DNA of 64,000 nt from JACCXG01 sp963834305 (GTDB lineage Bacteria; Acidobacteriota; Vicinamibacteria; Vicinamibacterales; 2-12-FULL-66-21). The notes beneath the pieces were generated by a model that saw only the letters and a program-made list of their open reading frames with translations, had not been told where the DNA came from and did no database searches. The translations under genes and the position numbers were made by a program. The DNA lies in contig CAWIAX010000003.1 of assembly GCA_963834305.1 (NCBI GenBank), positions 558,001-622,000 on the forward strand, in the 5' to 3' direction. Below are positions 27,947 through 36,845 of the stretch, one piece after another; the first letter of the stretch is position 1, and each line of letters starts with the position of its first letter.

Positions 27947-29404
27947 ATGAACAAGAAAACGAGCAAGAAGGCCGGCCGGCGTCAGATGACTCGCCGGGAG
28001 TTCGTCGGCGGGGCGCTTGCCGCCGCGGTGGTGGCGGGCCGGGCTCCGGCGATCCTGCGTGGCCAGAATCTCAACAGCAAGCTGGACATCGCCTTCATCG
28101 CCGCTGGCGGCCGCGCCAACGCGAGCCTCAACGAGCTGACGATCAGGCCGGGGTGCCGCCCGCCGGCCGCGGCCGCGGCGAGGCGTTTGCCGGTCCGCAT
28201 CCCGACGAGAACGTCTCCGTTCTGTGCGACGTCAACGACAACGCCATCGACTCGGCGTCGGAGCGGTTCCCGAAGGCGCGGCGGGTCAACGACCTCCGCA
28301 AGGTGTTCGACAATCCCAAGGACTTCGACGCCGTCGTGGTCTCGACCGCCGAGCACACCCACGTCTTCGCGACCTACCTGGCGCTGACCCACGGCAAGCA
28401 CGTCTACTGCGAGAAGCCGCTCACCTACAACATCTGGGAGGCGCGGCTCATCCGGGAGCTGGCGGCGAAGTATCCGAAGCTGTCGACGCAGATGGGCAAC
28501 CAGGGCCATGCTTCGGCGATCGCGGCGCCAGATCAAGGAGATCCTGATGACCGGCGTCATCGGCCCGGTGCGCGAGGTCCACGTGTGGGCCGACCGCGCG
28601 TGGGGGCTGCAGGACGCGGCGTCGGCCGAGAAGTTCGACAAGGCGCACGGCTTCTACAAGGGCATCCAGATCGTCGACCGTTTCAAGGAAGAGATGCCGG
28701 TCCCGTCGCACATGCACTGGGACCTGTGGCTCGGCCCGGCGCCGGCGCGGCCGTATCACGACACCTACTTCCCGGGTCCGCGCTGGTACCGCTGGTGGGA
28801 TTTCGCCAACGGCACGATGAGCGACCTCGGCAGCCACGACAACGACGTGCCGTACACCGTGCTCGACATCAGGCAGCCGCTCACCGTCGAAGCGGTGTCG
28901 CCCAACGTGCCGGTGGCGCACAAGGAGCTCGCGCCGGCCACGATGATGGTGACCTACGAGTTCCCGGCGTCCGAGTCGGGGGCGCCGCCCGTCAAGCTGG
29001 TCTGGCACCAGGGGGACAGCAAGCCGCCAGGCTGGGTGCCGGAATGGGGCGGCCGCTCGAATCTGTTCATCGGCGACAACGGGATGCTGCTCGGCAACGG
29101 GAAGCTGCTGCCCGAGGAGAAGTTCAAGGACTTCGAGACGCCGCCCGAGACGCTGCCGCGCTCGCCGGGCCACTGGGTGGAATGGGTCAACTACGCCAAG
29201 GGGAACGGTCCGGTCCCCGGCTCGAACTTCCAGTACGCCGGCTGGACCACCGAAGCCAACCACCTCGGCAACGTGGCCTATCGAACCGGCAAGAAGATCG
29301 AGTGGGACTACCAGAACATGCGGGCCCGCAACGCGCCGGAAGCGGACCCGTTCATCAAGCGCCCGGAATACCGCAAGGGCTGGACGGACATACTGAAGTT
29401 CTAG
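27947..29404 (+). CDS. Tat-exported Gfo/Idh/MocA oxidoreductase, two frame breaks
   Basis: The protein has a twin-arginine leader (TRREFVGGALAAAVVAG), a Rossmann start (LDIAFIAAGGRANA...NVSVLCDVND), the EKP signature (HGKHVYCEKPLTYN) and a C-terminal Gfo/Idh domain with the GPVREVHVW and WDLWLGPAP segments common in exported planctomycete/acidobacterial members. It is an NAD(P)-linked sugar or inositol dehydrogenase by family. One base seems missing near 28152 and one extra near 28519, so the net length (about 485 residues) is normal. ATG 27947 is chosen because it opens the Tat signal peptide. Confidence 0.82.
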
Positions 29405-29408
29405 ATAA

Positions 29409-29532
29409 GGGCGAAGGGCTAGGGGCGAAGGGCTCGTGCGATCGCCGCGGCGCGTTCGAGTCAAGCCGGGCATCTTCGCCCTTCGCCTTCGCCTTCGCCT
29501 TCGCCTTCGCCCTTCGCCCTTCGCCCTTCGCC
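29409..29532. terminator. Possible bidirectional terminator from inverted GGGCGAAGGGC copies
   Basis: Between two convergent genes (stops at 29404 and 29536), GGGCGAAGGGC occurs at 29409-29419 and 29423-29433. Its exact reverse complement GCCCTTCGCCC occurs in the array on the other side, for example 29516-29526. RNA from either strand could fold into a long GC-rich stem. There is no strong T-run, so classical intrinsic termination is uncertain. Confidence 0.45.
29474..29532. repeat. Mixed 7-nt/6-nt tandem array (C)TTCGCC
   Basis: Five CTTCGCC heptamers and four TTCGCC hexamers run head to tail (two heptamers, four hexamers, three heptamers), then CTT and the minus-strand stop codon of the TonB receptor gene at 29536-29538. 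It is the second array in this window that directly abuts the stop codon of a minus-strand gene, the other being at 2591-2658. Confidence 0.85.
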
Positions 29533-29535
29533 CTT

Positions 29536-32196
29536 TCAGAACCCCACCCTCACCCCGACATCGATCCGCCGTGCCGGCAGGGCGGCGGTTGCCTCGCCGA
29601 AGAACGGCGAGGTGAGCACGCCGGAGTAGCCGATGCGCCCGACGGTGTTGAACAGATTCAGGGCGGCGACGTAGACCTCGAACCGGACGCGCTTGTTCTC
29701 GGCCCCGCCGCCCCCTATGACGCCGCCGAGCAGCTCGCCGGCGCTGGCGCCGCCGGGGCCGATGCGCTGGATGACGTTCGGTCCGCCGCCGCCGGCCGAC
29801 GCGGGCCGCTCGCCAAAGCCGAAGGCGTAGCTCACACGGGCGGCCACGTCCCACGTGCCTCTGCCAACGGCGCTGTTGCGGCCCACGCCGGCGGGACAAT
29901 CCGCAAACACGCCGTCGCCATTGTCGTCGCGGCCGGTCGTGATGGTGTAGCGGGAGCCGGACCGCGCCGTGGCGGTGAGGCCGAGACGGATGCCGGCGAC
30001 GAGCGGCGTGTTGAGCACGGCGCTGGCGGTGTGGCGCGGCAGGCCGGCGGCCGGTGCCCACTCGGCGCCGAGGTCGTAGCTGCTGGCGGGCAGGCTGAAG
30101 GGGCCGTCGGCATCGTTCTTCTGGTCGGCAAAGATGTAGTTGGCGAACAGGAACATCCGGCGGGCGGGCACGTTGATGTTCAGGCCGGCGTGCACCTGGT
30201 TGTTCCGCATCCGGCCGCTCGACTCCACCTGGGTGATGTTGGCAAGGGAAGGATCGGGCCTGATGCCGTCCAGCGGCGCGTTGACGTTCCGGCCGCGCAG
30301 GCGGTGCGTGCCGGTGATGTGCATGACGCTGACGTTCACGGCCATGACCCCCGACACCTGACGCGAGATGCCGGCGCTGGCCATGCGGCGCTGCGGCATC
30401 ACCAGGCCGGACGCCAGCTGATAGCGGCTGCCCGGGACGGTCTCCGGCGTGCCCCCGTCGAACGGATCGGGGAAGCCGGGCTGATGGACGACGAGTTCCT
30501 GCTGTCGGGAGCCGTCCACGCGCAGCGTCTGTTCGTAGACCTCCGCTTCCAGCCAGTCGTAGAAGATCCCGCCGCCGGCACGGACGGTCGTCCGGCCGTT
30601 CCTGAACGGCGACCAGGTCAGGCCGCCGCGCGGCGCCAGGTTGAGCCCGTCGCCGAGGTGCGACTGGAACTCCTGCCGCAGCCCGCCACTGAGCGTCAGG
30701 TCCTTGCGCACCCGCCAGTCGTCCTGCACGAAGACCCCGGCCTGCACGTGGGCGTACTCGACATACGGATCCCCGAGCCGCTGCGTGTACGAGGCGGGGC
30801 GGCCGGCGCGATAGTCGTCCAGGCTCGCGAAGGTGTAGGTGCCCAGGTAGTTGCTCCGGGTGCTGCTCCGGTACCAGCCGCCCTCGACCAGCGCGCCGAT
30901 GCGCACGGCGTGGCGGCCGTGCGCCCAGTCGAGGTTGCTCGCCCACTCGAGGTCCGTGCTCTGCCGGCCGCCGTCCTGCTGCGCGCCCCCCGCGGTGAAG
31001 GCGTCGAGCACGCGCAGGGCCGGCGCCTCGACGGCCGAGGCCGTGCGGGTGTCGGTCCAGCGGACCTGCAGGCGCGAATCACCGAAGAGTGTGCGCGCCC
31101 ATGGGCCACTCTCCCCAAGCCTGAGCACACGCTCAGCCGACGTGCGCCCGAACGCGCGCTCCGGCAGCTCGAACCCGCCCACGCCGAGGTTCTGCTGATC
31201 GTGGTCGTTGTGCTGGAACGTGGCCCGCAGGGTGTGGGCCTTCGTCAGCGCATGGTCGAGCCGCCCGCTGAAGTTGATGCGATCGCTCCCGCGCCTGATC
31301 CCGGTGGCGCTGCGTGAACCATCGGCAAGCGCGGCAAAGACGTGTGCCGAGTCGTACAGCGAGGCGCCGCCGGCCGACAGCGCGAACGAGGTCCGTTCCT
31401 TGAAGAGGGTGCCGCCGAGGTTGAACGTGTACTGCTGCGTCCGTTCCGGCCCCTTGTCGCTCTGGAATGCGTTCCGCGCGTTCAGCGAGTCGTCGCGGAA
31501 TACCGCGTCCACGCTGCCCCGCACCGGTCCCAGCCCGGGGGCGGTGGTGATGTCCACGAACGTCATGCCGCCGCCGTGGTTCTCGGCCGCGAACATCCCG
31601 CTCGCGAACCGGATCGACCGGATCTGCGATTTCGGCGGCAGCCTCCCGCCGCGGAAGCCGTCCACGCGGATCGTGGCGCCCGGCCCGGCCATCCCGGCGA
31701 GCACCTTTTCCATCTCGTCCGGATCGTCCGGCAGCGCATCGATCTGTTCCTTCGTCAACACGCTGCCGAACCGTTCGTTGTTCGGGTCGGACGCGCTCGT
31801 GGCGGGATCCCGCCCCACCGCCACGCTCTCGTCCACCCGCTCGATCGACAGCGTGACATCGCGGCGGTTGTTGCCCGCGCGCACCCGCACGTCCGGAAGA
31901 GTCGCCGTCTCGAAGCCGGGGAAGCCGACGGTCACCACGTAGCGGCCCGGCGGAAGACCCTGGACGGTAACGGCCCCCTCGCCGTCCGAGAGCAGGTCGC
32001 TCGCGTGCGTGCGCCCTGTCGCCGGCTCGGCCCCGGCCACCACCACCCGCGCGCCGGGGACGATCGCGCCGCTCGGATCCTTGACGACGATCCGCAGCGT
32101 GCCGGTGCGCGCCTGCGGCGCCGCCGCTGCCCCACGGCCGGCAGCAAGGAAGACTCCGGCGAGGATCAGGCAGCCCATCGCTGATATGCGCGTCAT
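29536..32196 (-). CDS. TonB-dependent receptor with CarboxypepD-regulatory-like domain
   Basis: The 886-residue outer-membrane protein has a signal peptide, a carboxypeptidase-regulatory-like beta-sandwich (about 33-115; VVKDPSGAIVPGARVVV, GLPPGRYVVTVGFPGFE), a plug domain (VRVDGFRGG...IRSIRFASGMFAAENHGGG) and a large 22-strand-type barrel ending in DVGVRVGF. This is the SusC-like OM receptor architecture abundant in acidobacteria. The substrate is unknown. It follows a LolA-like periplasmic protein by 17 nt on the same strand, both divergent from a two-component system, whose regulator may control them through the repeats at 33238-33265. Confidence 0.88.
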   Translation of the reverse strand: MTRISAMGCLILAGVFLAAGRGAAAAPQARTGTLRIVVKDPSGAIVPGARVVVAGAEPATGRTHASDLLSDGEGAVTVQGLPPGRYVVTVGFPGFETATLPDVRVRAGNNRRDVTLSIERVDESVAVGRDPATSASDPNNERFGSVLTKEQIDALPDDPDEMEKVLAGMAGPGATIRVDGFRGGRLPPKSQIRSIRFASGMFAAENHGGGMTFVDITTAPGLGPVRGSVDAVFRDDSLNARNAFQSDKGPERTQQYTFNLGGTLFKERTSFALSAGGASLYDSAHVFAALADGSRSATGIRRGSDRINFSGRLDHALTKAHTLRATFQHNDHDQQNLGVGGFELPERAFGRTSAERVLRLGESGPWARTLFGDSRLQVRWTDTRTASAVEAPALRVLDAFTAGGAQQDGGRQSTDLEWASNLDWAHGRHAVRIGALVEGGWYRSSTRSNYLGTYTFASLDDYRAGRPASYTQRLGDPYVEYAHVQAGVFVQDDWRVRKDLTLSGGLRQEFQSHLGDGLNLAPRGGLTWSPFRNGRTTVRAGGGIFYDWLEAEVYEQTLRVDGSRQQELVVHQPGFPDPFDGGTPETVPGSRYQLASGLVMPQRRMASAGISRQVSGVMAVNVSVMHITGTHRLRGRNVNAPLDGIRPDPSLANITQVESSGRMRNNQVHAGLNINVPARRMFLFANYIFADQKNDADGPFSLPASSYDLGAEWAPAAGLPRHTASAVLNTPLVAGIRLGLTATARSGSRYTITTGRDDNGDGVFADCPAGVGRNSAVGRGTWDVAARVSYAFGFGERPASAGGGGPNVIQRIGPGGASAGELLGGVIGGGGAENKRVRFEVYVAALNLFNTVGRIGYSGVLTSPFFGEATAALPARRIDVGVRVGF

Positions 32197-32213
32197 GTCG
32201 GGACCCGGTCCTT

Positions 32214-33158
32214 TCAGCCCTTGAACTTCGCGGCATCGAGCTTCGGGTTCACCCTGACACGGGTGATCGTCCACTCCTCGCCGACCGCGCCATCCGTTGC
32301 CCGCCGCATCGTGTGGGGAAAACGCAGTCCCCCGACCTCGCGCCAGTCGTCGAAGTAGACGGTCACGTCGGCCATGGCCGCGGCCGGCTCTCCCGCGGCG
32401 CCCGCCCGGCCGCGCAGTTCGTCGCCCTGCCCGCGACGATCCGCGCCGTCCGGCGCGCCGCCGCGCCGCCCCGGCCCGCCCATGGTGACCACGCGCGGCT
32501 GCGGCGCGCGGAAGGTCACCATGAGCGGCAGGCTGGTGTCCTGGTCGATGAACAGCCGTGCCGCGAAGCCATCCGCGCCGGTGGCGTCGATGACGTGCGC
32601 CCTCCCGTCGGGAGCCTCGGCCTCGCCGGCATAGCTGTAGCGGGCGTCGAGCGCCGGATGGGCCTTCGCGAACCAGCCGAGCATCATGCGCGACAGCTCG
32701 ACGCGCGTGGATCGCAGCATCAGGCCGTCCGCCTTCTCCTGTTCGTCCGGTGACAGCGGCTCGCCTGGTGGGGGACCACCCGGGCCGGCGCCCATCCGGA
32801 TCACCATGCCGCCGCCCGGCAGCAGCGAGCTGCCGGGCGGCCGGATCGCCCGGTCGCCGTTGAAGCCGATCGAGAAGCCGCCGCCCATCGGCCCGCCGCT
32901 GAAGACGTCGGTGCGCAGGTACTTGTCCGGCAGCTCGATCAGCAGTTCGACATCCGCCGCCGTCTGCATCGCGCCGGCGTTGCGCCGCATCGAGGCATCC
33001 ACGGCCAGGGTCTTCAGCTCCTCGAGCTGCCGGCCGCCGATGGCCTGCCGAGCGGCAGCCAGAACCTCCGCCGCGCGGTCCTGGGCCGTGGCCGGAAGCC
33101 CGCCGCACGCCACCATCGCGGCAAGGACGCCGCGCGAAACGAGATGCCGTCGTGTCAT
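32214..33158 (-). CDS. LolA-like periplasmic protein (outer-membrane lipoprotein-sorting fold), unknown role
   Basis: The 314-residue exported protein has a signal peptide (RHLVSRGVLAAMVACGGLPATAQ) and a domain starting AAEVLAAARQAIGG, with LIELPDKYLRTDVF and a C-terminal VTVYFDDWREVGGLRFPHTM, the pattern of LolA/LolB-like half-barrels in OM-associated proteins. A Gly/Pro/Arg-rich stretch interrupts the middle. ATG 33158 is chosen because it starts the signal peptide and has AGAGG upstream; the longer frame to 33215 adds a non-signal-like leader. It is the first gene of an operon with the TonB receptor and may assist ligand or lipid delivery to it. Confidence 0.68.
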   Translation of the reverse strand: MTRRHLVSRGVLAAMVACGGLPATAQDRAAEVLAAARQAIGGRQLEELKTLAVDASMRRNAGAMQTAADVELLIELPDKYLRTDVFSGGPMGGGFSIGFNGDRAIRPPGSSLLPGGGMVIRMGAGPGGPPPGEPLSPDEQEKADGLMLRSTRVELSRMMLGWFAKAHPALDARYSYAGEAEAPDGRAHVIDATGADGFAARLFIDQDTSLPLMVTFRAPQPRVVTMGGPGRRGGAPDGADRRGQGDELRGRAGAAGEPAAAMADVTVYFDDWREVGGLRFPHTMRRATDGAVGEEWTITRVRVNPKLDAAKFKG

Positions 33159-33237
33159 CTGCCTGACCTCTGAAGATGGAATCGCCGCCGCCTGCACGCC
33201 AGGACGATCCATCATCGCGTTCCGTGCCGCCGCGGTG

Positions 33238-33265
33238 GTTAAGGGGATGCTAAGAGTTTGTTAAG
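33238..33265. promoter_or_regulatory. Three GYTAAG direct repeats at 11-bp spacing (putative OmpR-type box)
   Basis: GTTAAG (33238-33243), GCTAAG (33249-33254) and GTTAAG (33260-33265) recur at exactly 11 bp, one helical turn, in the 166-nt gap between the divergent LolA-like/TonB genes and the histidine kinase/response regulator genes. OmpR/PhoB-family regulators bind direct repeats with this period, and the nearby regulator (35226-35924) is of that family. The site is about 60 nt upstream of the kinase ATG and 80 nt from the LolA-like start, so it could serve both directions. Confidence 0.6.
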
Positions 33266-33324
33266 AACGTAAAACCTCGCGTCCGGGCTGCTGGACGCCC
33301 GGAATCTGCTGCTAGACTCGACGC

Positions 33325-35211
33325 ATGCGAGCCCCCCGGCGGCCGCCGCTGATCGCGATCGCGGCCGCGCTGCTCGGCCTCATCGCGGTGCTGGCCACGC
33401 TCCAGTACCGGTGGCTCGGACGGGTGAGCGACGCCGAGCGCGAGCGCGCGGCGGCAATGCTCACGGCCCGCGCGGCCGCCTTCGCCCGCGACTTCGACCG
33501 CGAGCTGACGCTGGCCTACACGCTCTTCCAGTTCGAGGCGCCCGACGCGCCCCTCGCGCGTCACGCGGACGATGCGCCGGCCGGGCGACTGGCCGCCCGC
33601 CACGACCGCTGGCGCTCCAGTGCGCGCCACCCGCAATTGGTCAAGGATGTCTATCTGGCCCGCCGGACGCAGGACGGCGACCCGCGCCTGGAGCGCTTCG
33701 ATGCTGCGGCAGCCGCACTGGCGCCGGCGGACTGGCCTGCGCCCCTGACGGGGATCCGCGACCAGATTGCCGAAGGCTCCGTCACCACGACCACGACCGG
33801 TGCTCTCGTGGTACGGATGATGGCGAGCGCAGTCTGGCCCGACGTGCCGGCGCTGATGGTGCCGAATGCGCGGCTCCTGCTCGCCGCCGTGAGCTCCGGA
33901 CCTGACCGTCAAGCTGACCTCGTCCGGCCGGATCCGGCGCTCGTCTTCACTGTGCTGGTGCTCGACCGCGACTACATCGCGGAGGAGATGCTGCCGGCCC
34001 TCGCGCGCCAGCACTTTCAGGACATGGACGATGGGCTCGATTATCAGCTTGCGGTCGTTGCCGGGGACGCCGGGCCCGTCGTCTACCAGTCCACGGCGGC
34101 CTTCACGCCGGGGCCTCGGACATCCGCGGATGCCGCCGCCAGCATGTTTGCGCTGCGGCCGCAGGAGTTCCCCGAGCTGTCGGCCAGCATGCGGCGGTTC
34201 ACGACGCTGATGGCGTCGCCGGCCGCCGGCCGCGCCGCTGCCCCGCGCGGCGACCGCACGGTCTTCATGCCGTTCGCCGGCGCTGGCAGCGCCGGCACCG
34301 CCGACGGCTGGCGTCTCCTCGTCACGCATCCGTCGGGCTCGCTGGAAGCGGCGGTCAGCAGCGCCCGGCGGCGCAACCTGCTGATCAGCGGCGGCATCCT
34401 CGCCATCCTCGCCGCCAGCCTGGTGCTCATTGTCGTGTCGGCCCGGCAGTCGCAGGAGCTGGCCCGCCAGCAGATCGAGTTCGTCGCCGGCGTGTCGCAC
34501 GAGCTGCGGACGCCGCTGGCCGTCATCAGGTCGGCGGGCGACAACCTGGCGGAAGGCGTGGTGCACGACCAGGCCCAGGTCCGGAAGTACGGGGCGCTCG
34601 TGCGCGACGAGGGGCGGCGCCTGACCGGCATGGTCGAACAGATCCTCGAGTTCTCCGGCATCCATTCGGGCGGGCGCGCGCTGCAGGTGGCGCCGGTGGC
34701 GCTGGCCGGGCTGATCGACAGCGTGCTCGAGGCGTGCGGCGCCTCGATTCGTGACGCCGGCATCGGGGTGGAGGTTGCGATCCCGCCGGATCTGCCGCCC
34801 GTCGCCGGCGACCGGGCCGGCCTGACGCGGGTGTTCCAGAACCTGGTCGAGAACGCGGTCAAGTACGGCGCCGGCGGCCGCTGGATCGGGATCACCGCGC
34901 AGCGCGCCGCGGCGGAGGTGCGGGTGTCGATCCGGGATCGCGGGCGGGGCATCGCGCCGGCCGACCAGCCGCGGATCTTCGATCCCTTCTACCGCGCCGC
35001 CGACGTCGTCGCGGCGCAGATTCAGGGCGCCGGGCTTGGCCTGAGCCTCGTGCGCCGGCTCGTCGAGGCCCACGGCGGTCGCATTGCAGTGACGAGCGCG
35101 AAGGGCAGCGGCAGCGAGTTCGTGGTGCACCTGCCGGTCGCGTCCGGGAGCATGGCCGCGGCCGGGCCGGAAACCGGCGCCGTGCCGTCCCGGCCGGCAG
35201 CCGCCGGCTGA
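33325..35211 (+). CDS. Membrane sensor histidine kinase
   Basis: The 628-residue protein has an N-terminal transmembrane helix (about 9-27), a periplasmic sensor region of about 325 residues without a recognised domain, a second helix (about 354-374, LLISGGILAILAASLVLIVV), HisKA with phosphorylated His392 (GVSHELRTPLAV), and a HATPase with NLVENAVKYG, DRGRGIAP and GAGLGLSLVRRL. The C-terminal Ala/Pro tail is low complexity. It is 14 nt upstream of an OmpR-family regulator and is its obvious partner. A short inverted repeat CCGGGC/GCCCGG (33283-33302) lies in its leader. Confidence 0.9.
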   Translation: MRAPRRPPLIAIAAALLGLIAVLATLQYRWLGRVSDAERERAAAMLTARAAAFARDFDRELTLAYTLFQFEAPDAPLARHADDAPAGRLAARHDRWRSSARHPQLVKDVYLARRTQDGDPRLERFDAAAAALAPADWPAPLTGIRDQIAEGSVTTTTTGALVVRMMASAVWPDVPALMVPNARLLLAAVSSGPDRQADLVRPDPALVFTVLVLDRDYIAEEMLPALARQHFQDMDDGLDYQLAVVAGDAGPVVYQSTAAFTPGPRTSADAAASMFALRPQEFPELSASMRRFTTLMASPAAGRAAAPRGDRTVFMPFAGAGSAGTADGWRLLVTHPSGSLEAAVSSARRRNLLISGGILAILAASLVLIVVSARQSQELARQQIEFVAGVSHELRTPLAVIRSAGDNLAEGVVHDQAQVRKYGALVRDEGRRLTGMVEQILEFSGIHSGGRALQVAPVALAGLIDSVLEACGASIRDAGIGVEVAIPPDLPPVAGDRAGLTRVFQNLVENAVKYGAGGRWIGITAQRAAAEVRVSIRDRGRGIAPADQPRIFDPFYRAADVVAAQIQGAGLGLSLVRRLVEAHGGRIAVTSAKGSGSEFVVHLPVASGSMAAAGPETGAVPSRPAAAG

Positions 35212-35225
35212 GCCCCCGGTCCCGC

Positions 35226-35924
35226 ATGACATCCGAGGAGAACAGCCGCCGCCTGCTGCTCGTCGAGGACGAGCCGGGCCTTGTCCTGACGCTGACGGAC
35301 CGCCTGGCGCGCGAGGGCTACGCCGTCGAGACCAGTGCCGATGGCGAGAGCGGCCTCGAGCGGATCGCGTCGGGGGGATTCGACCTGGTGCTGCTCGACG
35401 TCATGCTGCCGCGGCTGAACGGCTTCGACGTGCTGCGCGAGCTCCGCCGCCGCGGCGTCGAGACCCCCGTCATCCTGCTGACGGCGCGCGGCCAGGTCGT
35501 GGACAAGGTCGTCGGCCTCAAGCTCGGCGCGGATGATTACGTCACGAAGCCGTTCGAGATGATCGAGCTGCTGGCGCGCATCGAAGCCAAGCTGCGCCGC
35601 GCCCCGGCGCCGCCGCCGCCGCTCGACGGCTATCAGTTCGGCGACATCCGCGTCGACTTCCGCCGGGCGGAAGTGACCAGGCAGGGCGAGCCGCTGGAGA
35701 TGGCGGCCCGCGAGTTCCAGCTGCTTCGCTATTTCATCGAGCACCGCGGCGCGACGCTGACCCGCGAGGAGCTGCTCAACGAGGTATGGGGCTACAACGC
35801 CATGCCCTCGACCCGCACCGTGGACGTGCACGTCGCGTGGCTGCGGCAGAAAGTGGAGCCGACGCCGCGTCACCCGCAGTACATCCTCACCATCCACGGC
35901 CTGGGCTACAAGTTTGCCGGGTAA
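35226..35924 (+). CDS. OmpR-family response regulator
   Basis: The 232-residue protein has a receiver domain (VEDEP acidic pocket at 14-16, phospho-acceptor Asp58 in LLDVMLPRLNG, Thr/Lys switch residues in LLTARG and VTKPFE) and a C-terminal winged helix (ALTREELLNEVWGY-type, STRTVDVHVAWLRQKVE, IHGLGYKF). It pairs with the kinase immediately upstream. It is the best candidate to bind the three 11-bp-spaced GYTAAG repeats at 33238-33265 and so to autoregulate and to control the divergent TonB receptor operon; that link is inference. Confidence 0.93.
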   Translation: MTSEENSRRLLLVEDEPGLVLTLTDRLAREGYAVETSADGESGLERIASGGFDLVLLDVMLPRLNGFDVLRELRRRGVETPVILLTARGQVVDKVVGLKLGADDYVTKPFEMIELLARIEAKLRRAPAPPPPLDGYQFGDIRVDFRRAEVTRQGEPLEMAAREFQLLRYFIEHRGATLTREELLNEVWGYNAMPSTRTVDVHVAWLRQKVEPTPRHPQYILTIHGLGYKFAG

Positions 35925-35948
35925 GGCTGGACCTCGTAAGATCGCCCG

Positions 35949-36845
35949 GTGCCCATCTGCGATGCTCATTGCCACTTCTTCTCGTCGCGCTTCCTCGAGC
36001 TGCTCGCGAAAGATCGCCACGACCTGCCGGTAGAGGACCGCGCCGCGGCGGTGGCGGCGCAGCTCGGATGGGAGGCCCCGGGGCCGCCCGACGACCTGGC
36101 GGATCGATGGGTTGCGGAGCTCGATGCGCACGGCGTCGCGCGCGCCGCGGTCATGGCCAGCCTGCCCGGCGACGAAGCCTCGGTCGCCGCGGCAACGGCG
36201 AGGCATCCGACCCGCCTCGTCGGCTTCTTCATGTTCAACCCGGCGGCCGCCGACGCCGCCGAGCGGCTGGCACGCGCCCTCGACGATGCAAAGCTGCGCG
36301 GCATCTGCCTGTTTCCGGCGATGCACCACTACCGGTTGGACGACGACCGCGTGGCGGCGACGTTCGAGGCGGCGTCGGGACGAGGGGCTGCCGTGTTCGC
36401 CCACTGCGGCGTGCTGAAGGTGGCTGTGCGCGCCAAACTGGGGCTGCCGTCGCCGTTCGACCTGCGGCTGGGCAATCCGCTCGCGCTCGCCTCGGTGGCG
36501 GCGCGGTTTCCGCGCGTCCCGGTCATCATCCCGCACTTCGGCGCCGGCTTCTTCCGTGAAGCGCTGATGGCGGTCGATCAGTGCCAGAACATCCACCTCG
36601 ACACGTCGAGCAGCAATGCCTGGATGCGCTACCATCCCGGCCTCACGCTCGAGTCGGTCTTCCGGCAGGCGCTCGAAGTGGCCGGTCCCGATCGCCTGCT
36701 GTTCGGCAGCGACTCGTCGTTCTTCCCGCGCGGCTGGCAGCGCGGCGTCTACGACGTGCAGCGCGCCACGCTCGAGGCCCTGGGCGTGGCCGCGGACACC
36801 CAGGACCGGATCTTCTCCGGCAACTTCCAGAGACTGTTCGCGTGA
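35949..36845 (+). CDS. Amidohydrolase-2-type metal-dependent hydrolase
   Basis: The 298-residue TIM-barrel protein has the HxH metal motif at the N-terminus (CDAHCHFF), a mid-barrel histidine (VFAHCG), another in VIIPHFGAGFF and the terminal aspartate in LLFGSDSSFFPRG. The amidohydrolase-2 group includes decarboxylases and lactonases acting on aromatic or sugar acids; the substrate is not visible. The GTG start at 35949 is 24 nt after the response regulator. Its stop overlaps the next gene's GTG, so it is translationally coupled to a second amidohydrolase. Confidence 0.8.
   Translation: MPICDAHCHFFSSRFLELLAKDRHDLPVEDRAAAVAAQLGWEAPGPPDDLADRWVAELDAHGVARAAVMASLPGDEASVAAATARHPTRLVGFFMFNPAAADAAERLARALDDAKLRGICLFPAMHHYRLDDDRVAATFEAASGRGAAVFAHCGVLKVAVRAKLGLPSPFDLRLGNPLALASVAARFPRVPVIIPHFGAGFFREALMAVDQCQNIHLDTSSSNAWMRYHPGLTLESVFRQALEVAGPDRLLFGSDSSFFPRGWQRGVYDVQRATLEALGVAADTQDRIFSGNFQRLFA

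Noticed and set aside
29440..29470. tRNA T-loop-like GTTCGAGTC
   Set aside because: No acceptor stem, D-arm or anticodon arm can be built around it.
28153..31317. Plus-strand open frame of about 1050 codons running into the TonB gene region
   Set aside because: Only its first part (to about 28519) is a real segment of the Gfo/Idh gene. The rest is antisense to the TonB receptor and is open because GC-rich codon use removes stops.
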